NCBI RefSeq assembly: GCF_018687355.1
Contig: NZ_CP061288.1
Span: 754,144-818,143, forward strand
Length of the DNA stretch: 64,000 nt
Source: Polynucleobacter sp. VK25
GTDB taxonomy: Bacteria; Pseudomonadota; Gammaproteobacteria; Burkholderiales; Burkholderiaceae
Reading direction: 5' to 3'
Under the pieces are notes generated by a model. That model made no database searches and was not told the DNA's origin. It worked only from the letters and a program-made list of their open reading frames with translations. Positions 28,978 to 37,468 of the stretch are shown piece after piece. Positions within the stretch are counted from its first letter, which is position 1; each line of letters starts with the position of its first letter. The position numbers were made by a program, and so were the translations under genes.

Positions 28978-30378
28978 ATGACTAAGAAGCAAATTGAATT
29001 GAGTGCCGAGGACATCTCCGCGATTGAGAAGCCCGTCAATAGAGCGCGCTTAGTAAAGGCGCCAGAACACTTTATCTCCCAAGAGTTGATTGCCGATATT
29101 AATGCGAATGGATTAGATGAAAGTCGTCGTGGCTTTTTGCGCAAAGGCTTTATGTCTGCAGTAGGCGGCGCGGCAGCAGGATTAGTGGCGCCCATGGCCT
29201 TTGCCGCAGGTGATGGCGATCCAGCGATTCTTGAGAAACAAGAATGGCAAACCACTTTAGGTAAAAACGTTGCCACCATGCCATACGGCGTACCTTCAAT
29301 TTACGAAGCGAATTTGATTCGACGTGAATCACCTGGGTTAACTCGCGTCTCCGCATCTTCTGTTGCATTTACTCCGCTGCAAGGTTTATTTGGGACCATT
29401 ACTCCTAACGGCTTGCATTTTGAGCGGCATCACCAGGGTTGGTACAACCTCAACCCTGAAACACATCGCTTGATGGTGAACGGCATGGTGAAGAACGCGC
29501 GCGTCTTTACGATGAACGATTTGATGAGATTGCCTTCGGTTTCTCGCACACACTTTATTGAGTGCGGCGCCAATACTGGCTTAGAGTGGGGTAACGTTGC
29601 TGTGCCAACAGTGCAGTACACCCATGGCATGTTGTCATGCTGTGAATTTACTGGGGTGCCCCTCAAAGTATTGCTTGAAGAGTGTGGTGCTGATCTGAAA
29701 AAAGGTAAGTTCTTACTTGCTGAGGGTGGTGATGGCTCTGGTATGACTCGCACCATTAATTTGGAGAGCTGCCTAGACGATACGATTGTTGCCTGGAGCA
29801 TGAATGGCGAAATGTTACGCCCGGAAAACGGTTTTCCACTGCGCCTAGTTGTTCCAGGTGTGCAAGGTGTTAGCTGGGTCAAGTGGTTGCGTCGCCTCGA
29901 GGTGGGTGATATGCCTTGGAATACCAAAGATGAGGCGGTTCACTACATTGAGCTGATGCCAGATGGCATGCACCGCCAATATGCGTCGATTCAGGAATGC
30001 AAATCAGTGATTACTACGCCTTCTGGCGGCCAGCAATTACTAGATAAAGGTTTCTATAACGTGAGTGGTATGGCGTGGTCAGGACGCGGCAAGATTAAGC
30101 GTGTTGATGTTTCTTTTGATGGTGGCAATAACTGGCGTACTGCTCGGTTAGAAACACCAGTCCTCACAAAATCCATTACTCGTTTCAATATTGACTGGGT
30201 ATGGGATGGTTCGCCGGCAATTCTGCAGTCAAGAGCGGTTGATGACACAGGCTATATTCAACCTTCCATCAAAGTATTGCGTGATGTCAGGGGTAATCGC
30301 TCGATTTATCACAACAATGCAATTCAGTCTTGGAAGTTGGATTCAAACGGCGAGGTGAGCAATGTACAAGTTGGATAA
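28978..30378 (+). CDS. soxC: sulfite dehydrogenase SoxC, molybdopterin subunit
   Basis: Molybdenum subunit of the Sox(CD)2 sulfur dehydrogenase, 466 residues, exported folded. A long N-terminal leader contains the twin-arginine motif SRRGFLRKG (RR at 50-51) followed by a hydrophobic stretch ending AMAFA-like. The molybdenum-ligand cysteine is in HFIECGANTG, and a C-terminal Mo-cofactor dimerisation domain follows (VDVSFDGGNNWRTA). It overlaps soxD by 17 bases. SoxCD lets the cell oxidise the sulfane sulfur fully to sulfate rather than storing sulfur. Confidence 0.95.
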   Translation: MTKKQIELSAEDISAIEKPVNRARLVKAPEHFISQELIADINANGLDESRRGFLRKGFMSAVGGAAAGLVAPMAFAAGDGDPAILEKQEWQTTLGKNVATMPYGVPSIYEANLIRRESPGLTRVSASSVAFTPLQGLFGTITPNGLHFERHHQGWYNLNPETHRLMVNGMVKNARVFTMNDLMRLPSVSRTHFIECGANTGLEWGNVAVPTVQYTHGMLSCCEFTGVPLKVLLEECGADLKKGKFLLAEGGDGSGMTRTINLESCLDDTIVAWSMNGEMLRPENGFPLRLVVPGVQGVSWVKWLRRLEVGDMPWNTKDEAVHYIELMPDGMHRQYASIQECKSVITTPSGGQQLLDKGFYNVSGMAWSGRGKIKRVDVSFDGGNNWRTARLETPVLTKSITRFNIDWVWDGSPAILQSRAVDDTGYIQPSIKVLRDVRGNRSIYHNNAIQSWKLDSNGEVSNVQVG

Positions 30379-31450
30379 ATTAATCGCCCGCTTTGTAATT
30401 GCATTCTTAGCGGCGTTATCAGCGCAACTAGCTTGTGCACAAAACACTCAGGGATCTGTTAAGTTTCCAGGCGTTGGTCGCAATGCAACACCTGCAGAGG
30501 AGATGGCTTGGGATATTGATGTGCGCCCAGACTTTAAGGGTCTACCAAAGGGATCGGGATCGGTAGAGCAGGGCCAGGCTATTTGGGAATCCAAGTGCGC
30601 AAGCTGTCACGGCGTTTTTGGTGAATCTAACGAGATCTTTACGCCAATTGCTGGTGGAACCACCGCTGACGACGTGAAAACAGGAAGGGTTGCTTCTTTG
30701 GGTGATCGCAAGCAACCTCAGCGCACTACCTTGATGAAGGTGCCAACCGTATCTACTTTATGGGACTACATCTATCGAGCTATGCCCTGGAATGCGCCAA
30801 GATCATTAACACCAGATGATACTTATGCACTCGTTGCTTTTATTCTGAGCCTGGGCGAAATTGTCCCGGATGATTTTGTATTAAGTAATACCAATATTGC
30901 GGATGTGCAGAAGAAGATGCCTAACCGCAATGGTATGACGCGTAATCATGGTTTCTGGAGTGTCAATGGCAAACCAGATGTGAACGGTTCATCTTGCATG
31001 ACAAATTGCGTAAAGTTTGTGCAGATTGGGTCCACACTCCCAGACTTTGCCAGGGATGCCCATGGCAATATTGCAGAGCAAAATCGTTTATACGGCCCAT
31101 ATCGTGGATCAGACTCTACCAAGCCGCCATTGGATAAGTTGCCAGGCTCCACGGGTGAAGGTCTAGCCCATGCTGCTGATACCCATGTTGCCACTACAAA
31201 AGGCCCTGCAGCGCTGTTTAAGAGTGAAAACTGCTCAGCATGCCATGCGCCTAATGCTAAGTTGGTTGGCCCATCCATTGCCGATATTGCTGCCAAATAT
31301 AAGGGGCAAGGCGGCGCTCAAGAAAGGCTCATGGCTAAGGTCAAGAATGGGGGTTCTGGGGTGTGGGGTGCAATTCCCATGCCGCCACAGTCACAGTTAT
31401 CCGATGAGGATAGGGCAACTCTTGTGCACTGGGTCCTGACTGGACAATAG
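30362..31450 (+). CDS. soxD: SoxD diheme cytochrome c subunit
   Basis: Electron acceptor subunit of SoxCD, 362 residues. The signal peptide is IARFVIAFLAALSAQLACAQ. Two haem-c sites are CASCH (C79, C82, H83) and CSACH (near residue 295), in two cytochrome domains. Its start lies inside the end of soxC, so the partners are translationally coupled. Electrons go on to a small cytochrome c. Confidence 0.95.
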   Translation: MYKLDKLIARFVIAFLAALSAQLACAQNTQGSVKFPGVGRNATPAEEMAWDIDVRPDFKGLPKGSGSVEQGQAIWESKCASCHGVFGESNEIFTPIAGGTTADDVKTGRVASLGDRKQPQRTTLMKVPTVSTLWDYIYRAMPWNAPRSLTPDDTYALVAFILSLGEIVPDDFVLSNTNIADVQKKMPNRNGMTRNHGFWSVNGKPDVNGSSCMTNCVKFVQIGSTLPDFARDAHGNIAEQNRLYGPYRGSDSTKPPLDKLPGSTGEGLAHAADTHVATTKGPAALFKSENCSACHAPNAKLVGPSIADIAAKYKGQGGAQERLMAKVKNGGSGVWGAIPMPPQSQLSDEDRATLVHWVLTGQ

Positions 31451-31517
31451 GTTTACAGAAGGTTTTTTGAAATACCGCTATATTTGATACTAAGAGTAGA
31501 TTATTAAAGGAGTTTTT

Positions 31518-31970
31518 ATGAATCAGCAGCGACGCAGTTTAATGAAATATTCAGCCGTTTTCGGCTTAATGGCTTCTGCGGGTCTCATCAGCGTAGCCCA
31601 AGCTCAAGAGTGGAATAAAGCCGCTTTTGAAGGCAAGAGTCTCGATGATGTATTCAAGATCCTAGGTGCAGGCAGTCCAGATAAGTCTGGCGCTGTTACT
31701 TTGAACGCTCCAGATATTGCAGAAAATGGTGCAGTAGTTCCCGTTGGAATTGTTACAACACTTAAAGCAGAGCAAATGGCTATCCTGGTTGAGAAAAACC
31801 CAAGCGCCTTAGCTGCACAATTTTTTATTCCTGCCGGCACGGAGCCTTTTGTTACTACTCGTATCAAGATGGGTCAAACCTCCAACGTATATGCCTTGGT
31901 AAAAGCTGATGGCAAGTGGAGCATGGCTGTTAAGGAAGTAAAAGTTACTTTGGGTGGTTGCGGCGGTTAA
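31518..31970 (+). CDS. soxY: SoxY sulfur carrier subunit
   Basis: Carrier protein that holds thiosulfate-derived sulfur on a C-terminal cysteine. The 150-residue precursor ends GGCGG with the carrier cysteine at 148. A twin-arginine-like leader (QQRRSLMKY plus hydrophobic stretch to AQA) suggests Tat export, as in other SoxY. AAAGGAG precedes the ATG. It pairs with SoxZ, encoded 55 bases downstream. Confidence 0.96.
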   Translation: MNQQRRSLMKYSAVFGLMASAGLISVAQAQEWNKAAFEGKSLDDVFKILGAGSPDKSGAVTLNAPDIAENGAVVPVGIVTTLKAEQMAILVEKNPSALAAQFFIPAGTEPFVTTRIKMGQTSNVYALVKADGKWSMAVKEVKVTLGGCGG

Positions 31971-32025
31971 TCGCTCTCAATCCAATAAATATCATTAATT
32001 AATTACTAGATTACAAGAGGAAAAC

Positions 32026-32334
32026 ATGGCTGATCCAATGCGCGTTAGAGCTGCTGAGAACGGTGGAATTGTGGATGTAAAGATTTTGATGAAACACGAT
32101 ATGGAATCTGGTCAGCGTAAAGATGCTGCCGGTAAAACGATTCCCGCATGGTTCATTAGCACTATTAACGTCAAAGCTAATGGCAAAGATGTATTGAATG
32201 GTCAGTTTGGTCCAGCGGTTTCAAAGGATCCATTCTTGAACTTTAAGTACAAGGGTGCTAAAGGTGACAAGATTGTGGTGAGCTGGGTAGATAGCAAAGG
32301 CGACAAGCGTACTGACGAAGCGACTGCTTCTTAA
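32026..32334 (+). CDS. soxZ: SoxZ, partner of SoxY
   Basis: An all-beta protein of 102 residues with no signal peptide of its own; it is carried out of the cell with SoxY. DVKILMKHDMESGQRKD and NPFLNF-like KDPFLNFKYKG are typical of SoxZ. AGAGGA lies before the ATG. SoxYZ is the scaffold on which SoxAX, SoxB and SoxCD act in turn. Confidence 0.95.
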   Translation: MADPMRVRAAENGGIVDVKILMKHDMESGQRKDAAGKTIPAWFISTINVKANGKDVLNGQFGPAVSKDPFLNFKYKGAKGDKIVVSWVDSKGDKRTDEATAS

Positions 32335-32388
32335 TTGCTGGTGAATCATTAAATATCTACTATCTCGTGGGCTTTGAAAGGGTTGCAA

Positions 32389-33204
32389 ATGCAGCGTAAA
32401 TTTACATTAGGGCTGGCCTCTGGATTATTGGCTACCTTATTAACAGTGGCATCTTCAGTCTCAGCGCAAAATAGTGCCACAGACGATATTGCGAAATATC
32501 GCGAGATGATCGCTGATGGCAACCCTTCAGAGCTTTATGAAGCGGCTGGTGAAGAGCTTTGGAAAAAGCCAGCTGGTCCAAAGAATGCCACTTTAGAAAA
32601 GTGCGATTTAGGTCTAGGCCCGGGTGTAGTGAAGGGCGCAGCAGCACAGTTGCCGCGTTACTTCAAAGACACCAATAAGGTTCAGGATCTCGAGTCTCGT
32701 CTGATGACTTGCATGCAAAAGCTACAAGGTCGTGATCCGCAAGAGATGATTGATGCCTCTTTTCAAAAGGGTCCTAAGAAGGATATGGAAGCGATTGTTG
32801 CTTATGTAGTCACCTTGTCTAAGGGCGACAAAATTAAAGTCAGCACAGCGCATCCAAAAGAAAAAGAGATGTATGAACTTGGTAAGCGCGCTTTCTTTTT
32901 CCAAGGCGGGCCAATGGATTTCTCCTGCGCCTCTTGCCATGCTGAAAATGGTAAACGTATTCGTCTACAAGATTTGCCTAATCTAACTGAGCAAAAGGGC
33001 GCAGCGATGGGCTGGGGTTACTGGCCCGCTTATCGTGTATCGAGCGGCCAATTTTGGACAATGCAGCAACGCTTGAATGATTGCTACCGTCAGCAACGCT
33101 TCCCATTCCCAATCTATGGATCAGATGTCACGATTGCTTTGTCCATGTATATGGCTAAGACTGCAAATGGCGGCACAGTTGAAACCCCTGGTTTAAAGCG
33201 TTAA
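32389..33204 (+). CDS. soxA: SoxA, L-cysteine S-thiosulfotransferase subunit, monoheme form
   Basis: Catalytic cytochrome of SoxAX, which couples thiosulfate to SoxY. The 271 residues have a signal peptide (GLASGLLATLLTVASSVSAQ). Only one haem motif, CASCH, is present, in the C-terminal domain. In the N-terminal domain the haem motif has been replaced: EKCDLGLG and MTCMQKL probably form a disulfide instead. The catalytic axial cysteine is in LNDCYRQQRFP. I chose the ATG at 32389, preceded by AAAGGG, over a TTG at 32374. Confidence 0.95.
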   Translation: MQRKFTLGLASGLLATLLTVASSVSAQNSATDDIAKYREMIADGNPSELYEAAGEELWKKPAGPKNATLEKCDLGLGPGVVKGAAAQLPRYFKDTNKVQDLESRLMTCMQKLQGRDPQEMIDASFQKGPKKDMEAIVAYVVTLSKGDKIKVSTAHPKEKEMYELGKRAFFFQGGPMDFSCASCHAENGKRIRLQDLPNLTEQKGAAMGWGYWPAYRVSSGQFWTMQQRLNDCYRQQRFPFPIYGSDVTIALSMYMAKTANGGTVETPGLKR

Positions 33205-33223
33205 GAGATAAGAGACAAAGATC

Positions 33224-33862
33224 ATGAAAAATACAAATATCAAAAAGCTCTTAACTATTGCTGGATTTATTGTTGCCTCAAGCTTGCTGCAAAATGTAGC
33301 GGTGGCACAGCAAAAGAACGACCCAAAGTTCAACAGGATGATGACTGATAGCTTTAGAGCCGAAGGAATCGCCGGTCTAGACCGTATTGCACAAGACGAA
33401 ACCCAAAAGTTTTGTTCTGATCCTGTGTTTGCCAACAGCAAGCAGGGGGAAAAGATGCGTGACAAGATTCAGAAAATGAATATGGATAGCATTAAGCAAC
33501 CGTCTGATGGCAAATATATCGGTGATTGGAAGAAGGGCGAAGCAATTGCACAGAGTGGTCGCGGTGCTACTTGGACTGATAAGGCTGATACCGTTATTGG
33601 TGGTGGCTGCTACAACTGTCACCAGATCGATTCCAAAGAAATTTCCTATGGCAATATCGGCCCATCATTAACCGGCTATGGAAAGTTGCGTGGTTATTCT
33701 CAGGAGGTCGTGACCTACACCTGGAACCGTATCAATAACTCAAAGGCATATAACGCATGCAGTAATATGCCTCGATTTGCGCACTTTAAGCTCTTAAATG
33801 AGCAACAGATTCAGGATGTCATGGCCTTACTGCTTGATCCTGCCTCACCAGTTAATAAATAA
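33224..33862 (+). CDS. soxX: SoxX cytochrome c subunit
   Basis: Second subunit of SoxAX, 212 residues, longer than the ~130-150 usual for simple SoxX. Signal peptide LTIAGFIVASSLLQNVAVAQ, then an extra N-terminal region of about 80 residues containing CSDPVFANSKQGEKM, then the cytochrome domain with haem site CYNCH and the axial methionine in ACSNMPRF. It is 19 bases after soxA. Confidence 0.94.
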   Translation: MKNTNIKKLLTIAGFIVASSLLQNVAVAQQKNDPKFNRMMTDSFRAEGIAGLDRIAQDETQKFCSDPVFANSKQGEKMRDKIQKMNMDSIKQPSDGKYIGDWKKGEAIAQSGRGATWTDKADTVIGGGCYNCHQIDSKEISYGNIGPSLTGYGKLRGYSQEVVTYTWNRINNSKAYNACSNMPRFAHFKLLNEQQIQDVMALLLDPASPVNK

Positions 33863-33872
33863 GAAATAAAAG

Positions 33873-33893
33873 ACAGGCCGACAGGCCTGTTTT
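33873..33893 (+). terminator. intrinsic terminator or attenuator between soxX and soxB
   Basis: ACAGGCC-GACA-GGCCTGT followed by TTT, in the 45-bp gap between soxX and soxB. The stem is strong and the uridine run short (four counting the stem end), so partial termination is likely. It may lower soxB expression relative to the carrier and cytochrome genes. Confidence 0.6.
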
Positions 33894-33907
33894 CCTAGGG
33901 GAATGTT

Positions 33908-35638
33908 ATGTCTTTAAGTCGTCGTGATTTTTTGCAGGCCTTGGCTATTGCATCTGCAGGTGGAATGAGTCTGCAATCAAACTTTGTGAATGCGCAAAGT
34001 ACTGCACAAAAATTCTATGACATGCCTAAGTTTGGTAATGTGCACTTTCTGCATTTCACAGACTGTCACGCTCAATTGCTACCAATTTATTTCCGTGAGC
34101 CTAATGTAAATCTAGGTATTGGCGCGCAAGAAGGTAAGACACCGCATTTGGTTGGTGAATATTTCTTAAAAGCCAATGGCATTGCTCCAGGTACGCGAGA
34201 TGCACATGCATTTACCTATCTAGATTACGTGGCTGCCGCGCAGAACTACGGCAAGATGGGTGGATTTGCGCATATGGCCACATTGATCAAGCAAATGAAA
34301 GCCAATCGTCCAGGTGCTTTGCTGCTTGATGGTGGAGATACCTGGCAGGGCTCAGGTACTGCGCTTTGGACCAATGGTCAGGATATGGTTGATGCCGCTC
34401 TAGCATTGGGTGTTGATGTTATGACGCCTCATTGGGAAATGACCTTGGGTGAGAAGCGCGTGATGGAAATTGTGAACGGCGATTTCAAGGGGAAAGTTTC
34501 TTTCATTGCGCAAAACATAAAGACTGCAGACTTTGGTGACATGGTGTTTAACCCATATGTTATGAAAGTGCAGAATGGTATTCAGGTTGCCATTATTGGT
34601 CAGGCTTTCCCGTACACACCGATTGCGAATCCTCGTTATTTCACTCCGGATTGGACCTTTGGTATTCAAGAAGAGAATATGCAAAAGACGATTGATGAGG
34701 TGAGATCAAAAGGAGCCAAGGTGGTGGTGCTTTTATCTCACAATGGTATGGATGTGGACTTGAAGATGGCTTCCCGTGTTCGTGGTTTGGACGCTATCTT
34801 AGGTGGCCATACTCATGACGGCGTTCCTATTCCGGTTAAGGTAAAAAATGCTGGCGGCATAACGCTCGTTACCAATGCAGGATCTAATAGTAAATTCCTT
34901 GGCGTGCTCGACTTTGATGTTAAAGGTGGCAAGCCAGTAGATTTCCGCTACAAGTTATTGCCGATTTTCTCCAATATGATTCCGGCAGACCCAACCATGA
35001 GTAAGCTCATTACGAAGGTTAGAGCACCCTATGAAGCGAAGTTGAATGAAAAGCTGGCCACGACTGAAGGTCTCTTATATCGCCGTGGTAATTTCAACGG
35101 CAGCTTTGATCAATTAATTCTAGATGGACTGATGGCGCAGAAGAATGCGGAGATTGCGTTCTCACCAGGCTTCCGTTGGGGTACTAGCCTATTGCCAGGT
35201 CAGGCGATCACGCGTGAGAATCTATTGGACCAAACAGCGATTACCTATCCGTACACTACAGTTACCAATATGAGCGGTGAAACCATTAAGACCATTCTTG
35301 AAGACGTCGCTGACAACTTATTTAATCCTGATCCTTATTACCAACAGGGTGGCGATATGGTTCGTGTTGGTGGAATGCAGTACACCATTGATCCAGTGCA
35401 AACCGCTGGTAAGCGCATTACCGATATGCGTTTGAATGGTAAGCCGATTGAAGCTGGCAAGACTTACAAGGTAGCTGGCTGGGCCCCAGTCAGTGAAGAG
35501 GCGAAAAATGTCGGTGGCGAAGCGATTTGGGATGTCATGGAGCGACACTTGCGTGATGTCAAAGTTGTTAAAGCGGTCAAGCTCAACGAGCCAATCATTA
35601 AAGGGGTTTCAAATAACCCTGGTATGGCCCCAATTTAA
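33908..35638 (+). CDS. soxB: SoxB thiosulfohydrolase
   Basis: Dimanganese hydrolase releasing sulfate from SoxYZ-S-sulfonate, 576 residues, of the 5'-nucleotidase family. Tat signal SRRDFLQALAIASAGGM at the start. Metal site motifs are FTDCHAQL, LLDGGDTWQGSG, LSHNGMD and GGHTHDG. The C-terminal domain supplies the substrate pocket. soxB is the last core gene of the soxCDYZAXB set. Confidence 0.97.
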   Translation: MSLSRRDFLQALAIASAGGMSLQSNFVNAQSTAQKFYDMPKFGNVHFLHFTDCHAQLLPIYFREPNVNLGIGAQEGKTPHLVGEYFLKANGIAPGTRDAHAFTYLDYVAAAQNYGKMGGFAHMATLIKQMKANRPGALLLDGGDTWQGSGTALWTNGQDMVDAALALGVDVMTPHWEMTLGEKRVMEIVNGDFKGKVSFIAQNIKTADFGDMVFNPYVMKVQNGIQVAIIGQAFPYTPIANPRYFTPDWTFGIQEENMQKTIDEVRSKGAKVVVLLSHNGMDVDLKMASRVRGLDAILGGHTHDGVPIPVKVKNAGGITLVTNAGSNSKFLGVLDFDVKGGKPVDFRYKLLPIFSNMIPADPTMSKLITKVRAPYEAKLNEKLATTEGLLYRRGNFNGSFDQLILDGLMAQKNAEIAFSPGFRWGTSLLPGQAITRENLLDQTAITYPYTTVTNMSGETIKTILEDVADNLFNPDPYYQQGGDMVRVGGMQYTIDPVQTAGKRITDMRLNGKPIEAGKTYKVAGWAPVSEEAKNVGGEAIWDVMERHLRDVKVVKAVKLNEPIIKGVSNNPGMAPI

Positions 35639-35670
35639 TTGGTTTTATATCTAACCACACGAGAATCAGC

Positions 35671-36108
35671 ATGAAAAAAATACTATCCATCATTACTGCT
35701 GCGGCACTTGCATTTGGATTTGCTTCCATTGTTTCAGCTCAATCTTCCGGCAATACCAAAGTGGTTTATCACATCGATGATGCTGAGACTCAAGGTTTAA
35801 AAGGTCTACGAAACATTCGAAACCATTTGGATGTGTCGCCGCAAACTACTATTATTGTTGTGACCCACGCCAATGGCGTTGATTTGTTGATGGAGGGCGC
35901 CAAAGACAAAAAGAACAATACGGAATATGCCCCATTGGTCTCTGCTCTTAAATCACGTGGCGTAAAGTTTGAGGTGTGTGAAATCACCCTCAAGAATCGT
36001 AATTTAAAGAAAGATCAATTTATTCTGGATGCAGATTTCACGCCATCAGGTGTGGTGCGTGTAGCCGATCTGCAATATAAAGATGGTTTTGCCTACATCA
36101 AACCTTAA
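35671..36108 (+). CDS. exported DsrE-like protein
   Basis: A 145-residue protein with a signal peptide (IITAAALAFGFASIVSAQ) and a DsrE/DsrF-type alpha/beta fold: KVVYHIDDAETQGLKGLRN, TTIIVVTHANGVDLLM, and a single mature cysteine in VKFEVCEITLKNR. Periplasmic DsrE-like proteins are often found next to sox genes. The cysteine may accept or pass on sulfane sulfur; that is inference. It follows soxB by 32 bases. Confidence 0.87.
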   Translation: MKKILSIITAAALAFGFASIVSAQSSGNTKVVYHIDDAETQGLKGLRNIRNHLDVSPQTTIIVVTHANGVDLLMEGAKDKKNNTEYAPLVSALKSRGVKFEVCEITLKNRNLKKDQFILDADFTPSGVVRVADLQYKDGFAYIKP

Positions 36109-36118
36109 GCAATCCAGT

Positions 36119-37072
36119 ATGAAATGCTCTAAGAGTCTTGCGGGGATCCTTCTGGGATCCTTTGTCTTTTTGAGTTCAGCCTTCGGGCAGAGTAAGCCTT
36201 CTGACACTGTTCAGCTAAAACCGATTCAGGTAGCGCCACATACCTATTTTGTTCGCGGACTGCCTGAGCTGGGGAGTAGCACTAACCAAAACTTCATCTC
36301 AAACGCTGGGTTTGTTGTTACCCCGAGTGGTGTAGTGGTGGTGGATGCTTTGGGTTCACCTGTTCTTGCGCAAAAGTTAATTGCAGAAATAAGGAAAATT
36401 TCTCCCCAAAAAATTGTCGCTGTCATCATCAGTCACTATCACGCTGATCACGTTTATGGCTTACAAGAATTTAAAAAAATAGGCGCTAAGATTTACGCTC
36501 AGGGTGAAGGGCGAAACTATCTTTCTTCTGAAACTGCAAAACAGCGCTTAATTGCATCCAGAATCGATTTTGCTCCTTGGGTTAATGCCAATACAAGACT
36601 CGTATCTGCCGATGAATGGATTGATCAAAAATCAAAATTGACGATTGGCGGTATTGATTTCTTAATTAGCAGGGTAGGACCTGCTCATGCTCCCGAAGAT
36701 CTCATGGTGTACGTGCCTTCAGAAAAAGTACTTTTTGCTGGGGACTTAGTATTTAGGGGGCGCATTCCTTTTGTCGGTAATGCCGATAGCAAAGGGTGGT
36801 TAGTAGCCCTTGATGAAATCGAAAAGCTCAACCCAAATATTGTGATTCCTGGCCATGGCAATTATTCGGTTAAGCCAGCCGAAGATATTGTCTTTACCAG
36901 GAATTACTTGAAATACCTGCGTGAATCCATGTCCAAAGCGGCTATCAATATGGATCTATTTGAGGATGCCTATAAGCAGGCTAACTGGTCGGAATATGAA
37001 GGGATGCCGCTGTTTAGGGCTGCCAACCGCATGAATGCCTATAACGTCTATTTGTCTATCCAGTCCGAGTAG
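36119..37072 (+). CDS. exported metallo-beta-lactamase-fold hydrolase (SoxH-like)
   Basis: A 317-residue protein with a signal peptide (GILLGSFVFLSSAFGQS) and the MBL metal motif SHYHADHVYG, later ligands in GPAHAPEDLMVYV, GDLVFRGR and PGHGNY. Similar proteins in sox clusters are named SoxH, a gene that is dispensable in Paracoccus and of unclear function. The ATG at 36119 lies ten bases after the DsrE-like stop; an earlier in-frame start would overlap that gene and spoil the signal peptide. Substrate unknown. Confidence 0.86.
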   Translation: MKCSKSLAGILLGSFVFLSSAFGQSKPSDTVQLKPIQVAPHTYFVRGLPELGSSTNQNFISNAGFVVTPSGVVVVDALGSPVLAQKLIAEIRKISPQKIVAVIISHYHADHVYGLQEFKKIGAKIYAQGEGRNYLSSETAKQRLIASRIDFAPWVNANTRLVSADEWIDQKSKLTIGGIDFLISRVGPAHAPEDLMVYVPSEKVLFAGDLVFRGRIPFVGNADSKGWLVALDEIEKLNPNIVIPGHGNYSVKPAEDIVFTRNYLKYLRESMSKAAINMDLFEDAYKQANWSEYEGMPLFRAANRMNAYNVYLSIQSE

Positions 37073-37130
37073 GGCAAATTCAGCCATTGGGCCTTAAAAT
37101 AGACAATTAATGCTAAATCCTTGATTTGTA

Positions 37131-37448
37131 ATGAAAATGACTTTTCTTCGATCCATCTCTACAGCCGTGATCGGTATGCTTTTCAGCGTGCCAGTGATTG
37201 CTGCTCCGGATTTGGCGAATGGTAAGGTCATCGATCAGCAAAAATGCTACGCCTGCCACGCCAAGAAAAGTGGCTTTGGTAACGGCGACATGATTTACAC
37301 CCGCTCCGATGGCAAAGTGAAATCACTAGCCAATTTAAAGAAGATGGTTGCACTCTGTAACAGCGAGCTCCGCCTTGATTTATTTCCCGAGGATGAGGCA
37401 GACGTTACTGCGTTTCTCAATCAGCAGTTTTATAAATTTAAACCTTAA
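37131..37448 (+). CDS. small exported monoheme cytochrome c
   Basis: A 105-residue precursor with a signal peptide (ISTAVIGMLFSVPVIAAP) and one haem site, CYACHAKK. The C-terminal CNSELRLDLFPEDEADVTAFLNQQFYKF is characteristic of a family of small periplasmic cytochromes. It could carry electrons from SoxAX/SoxCD to a terminal oxidase; that is inferred from neighbours. Confidence 0.85.
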   Translation: MKMTFLRSISTAVIGMLFSVPVIAAPDLANGKVIDQQKCYACHAKKSGFGNGDMIYTRSDGKVKSLANLKKMVALCNSELRLDLFPEDEADVTAFLNQQFYKFKP

Positions 37449-37468
37449 TTTTTCAAGATACAGTCGCT

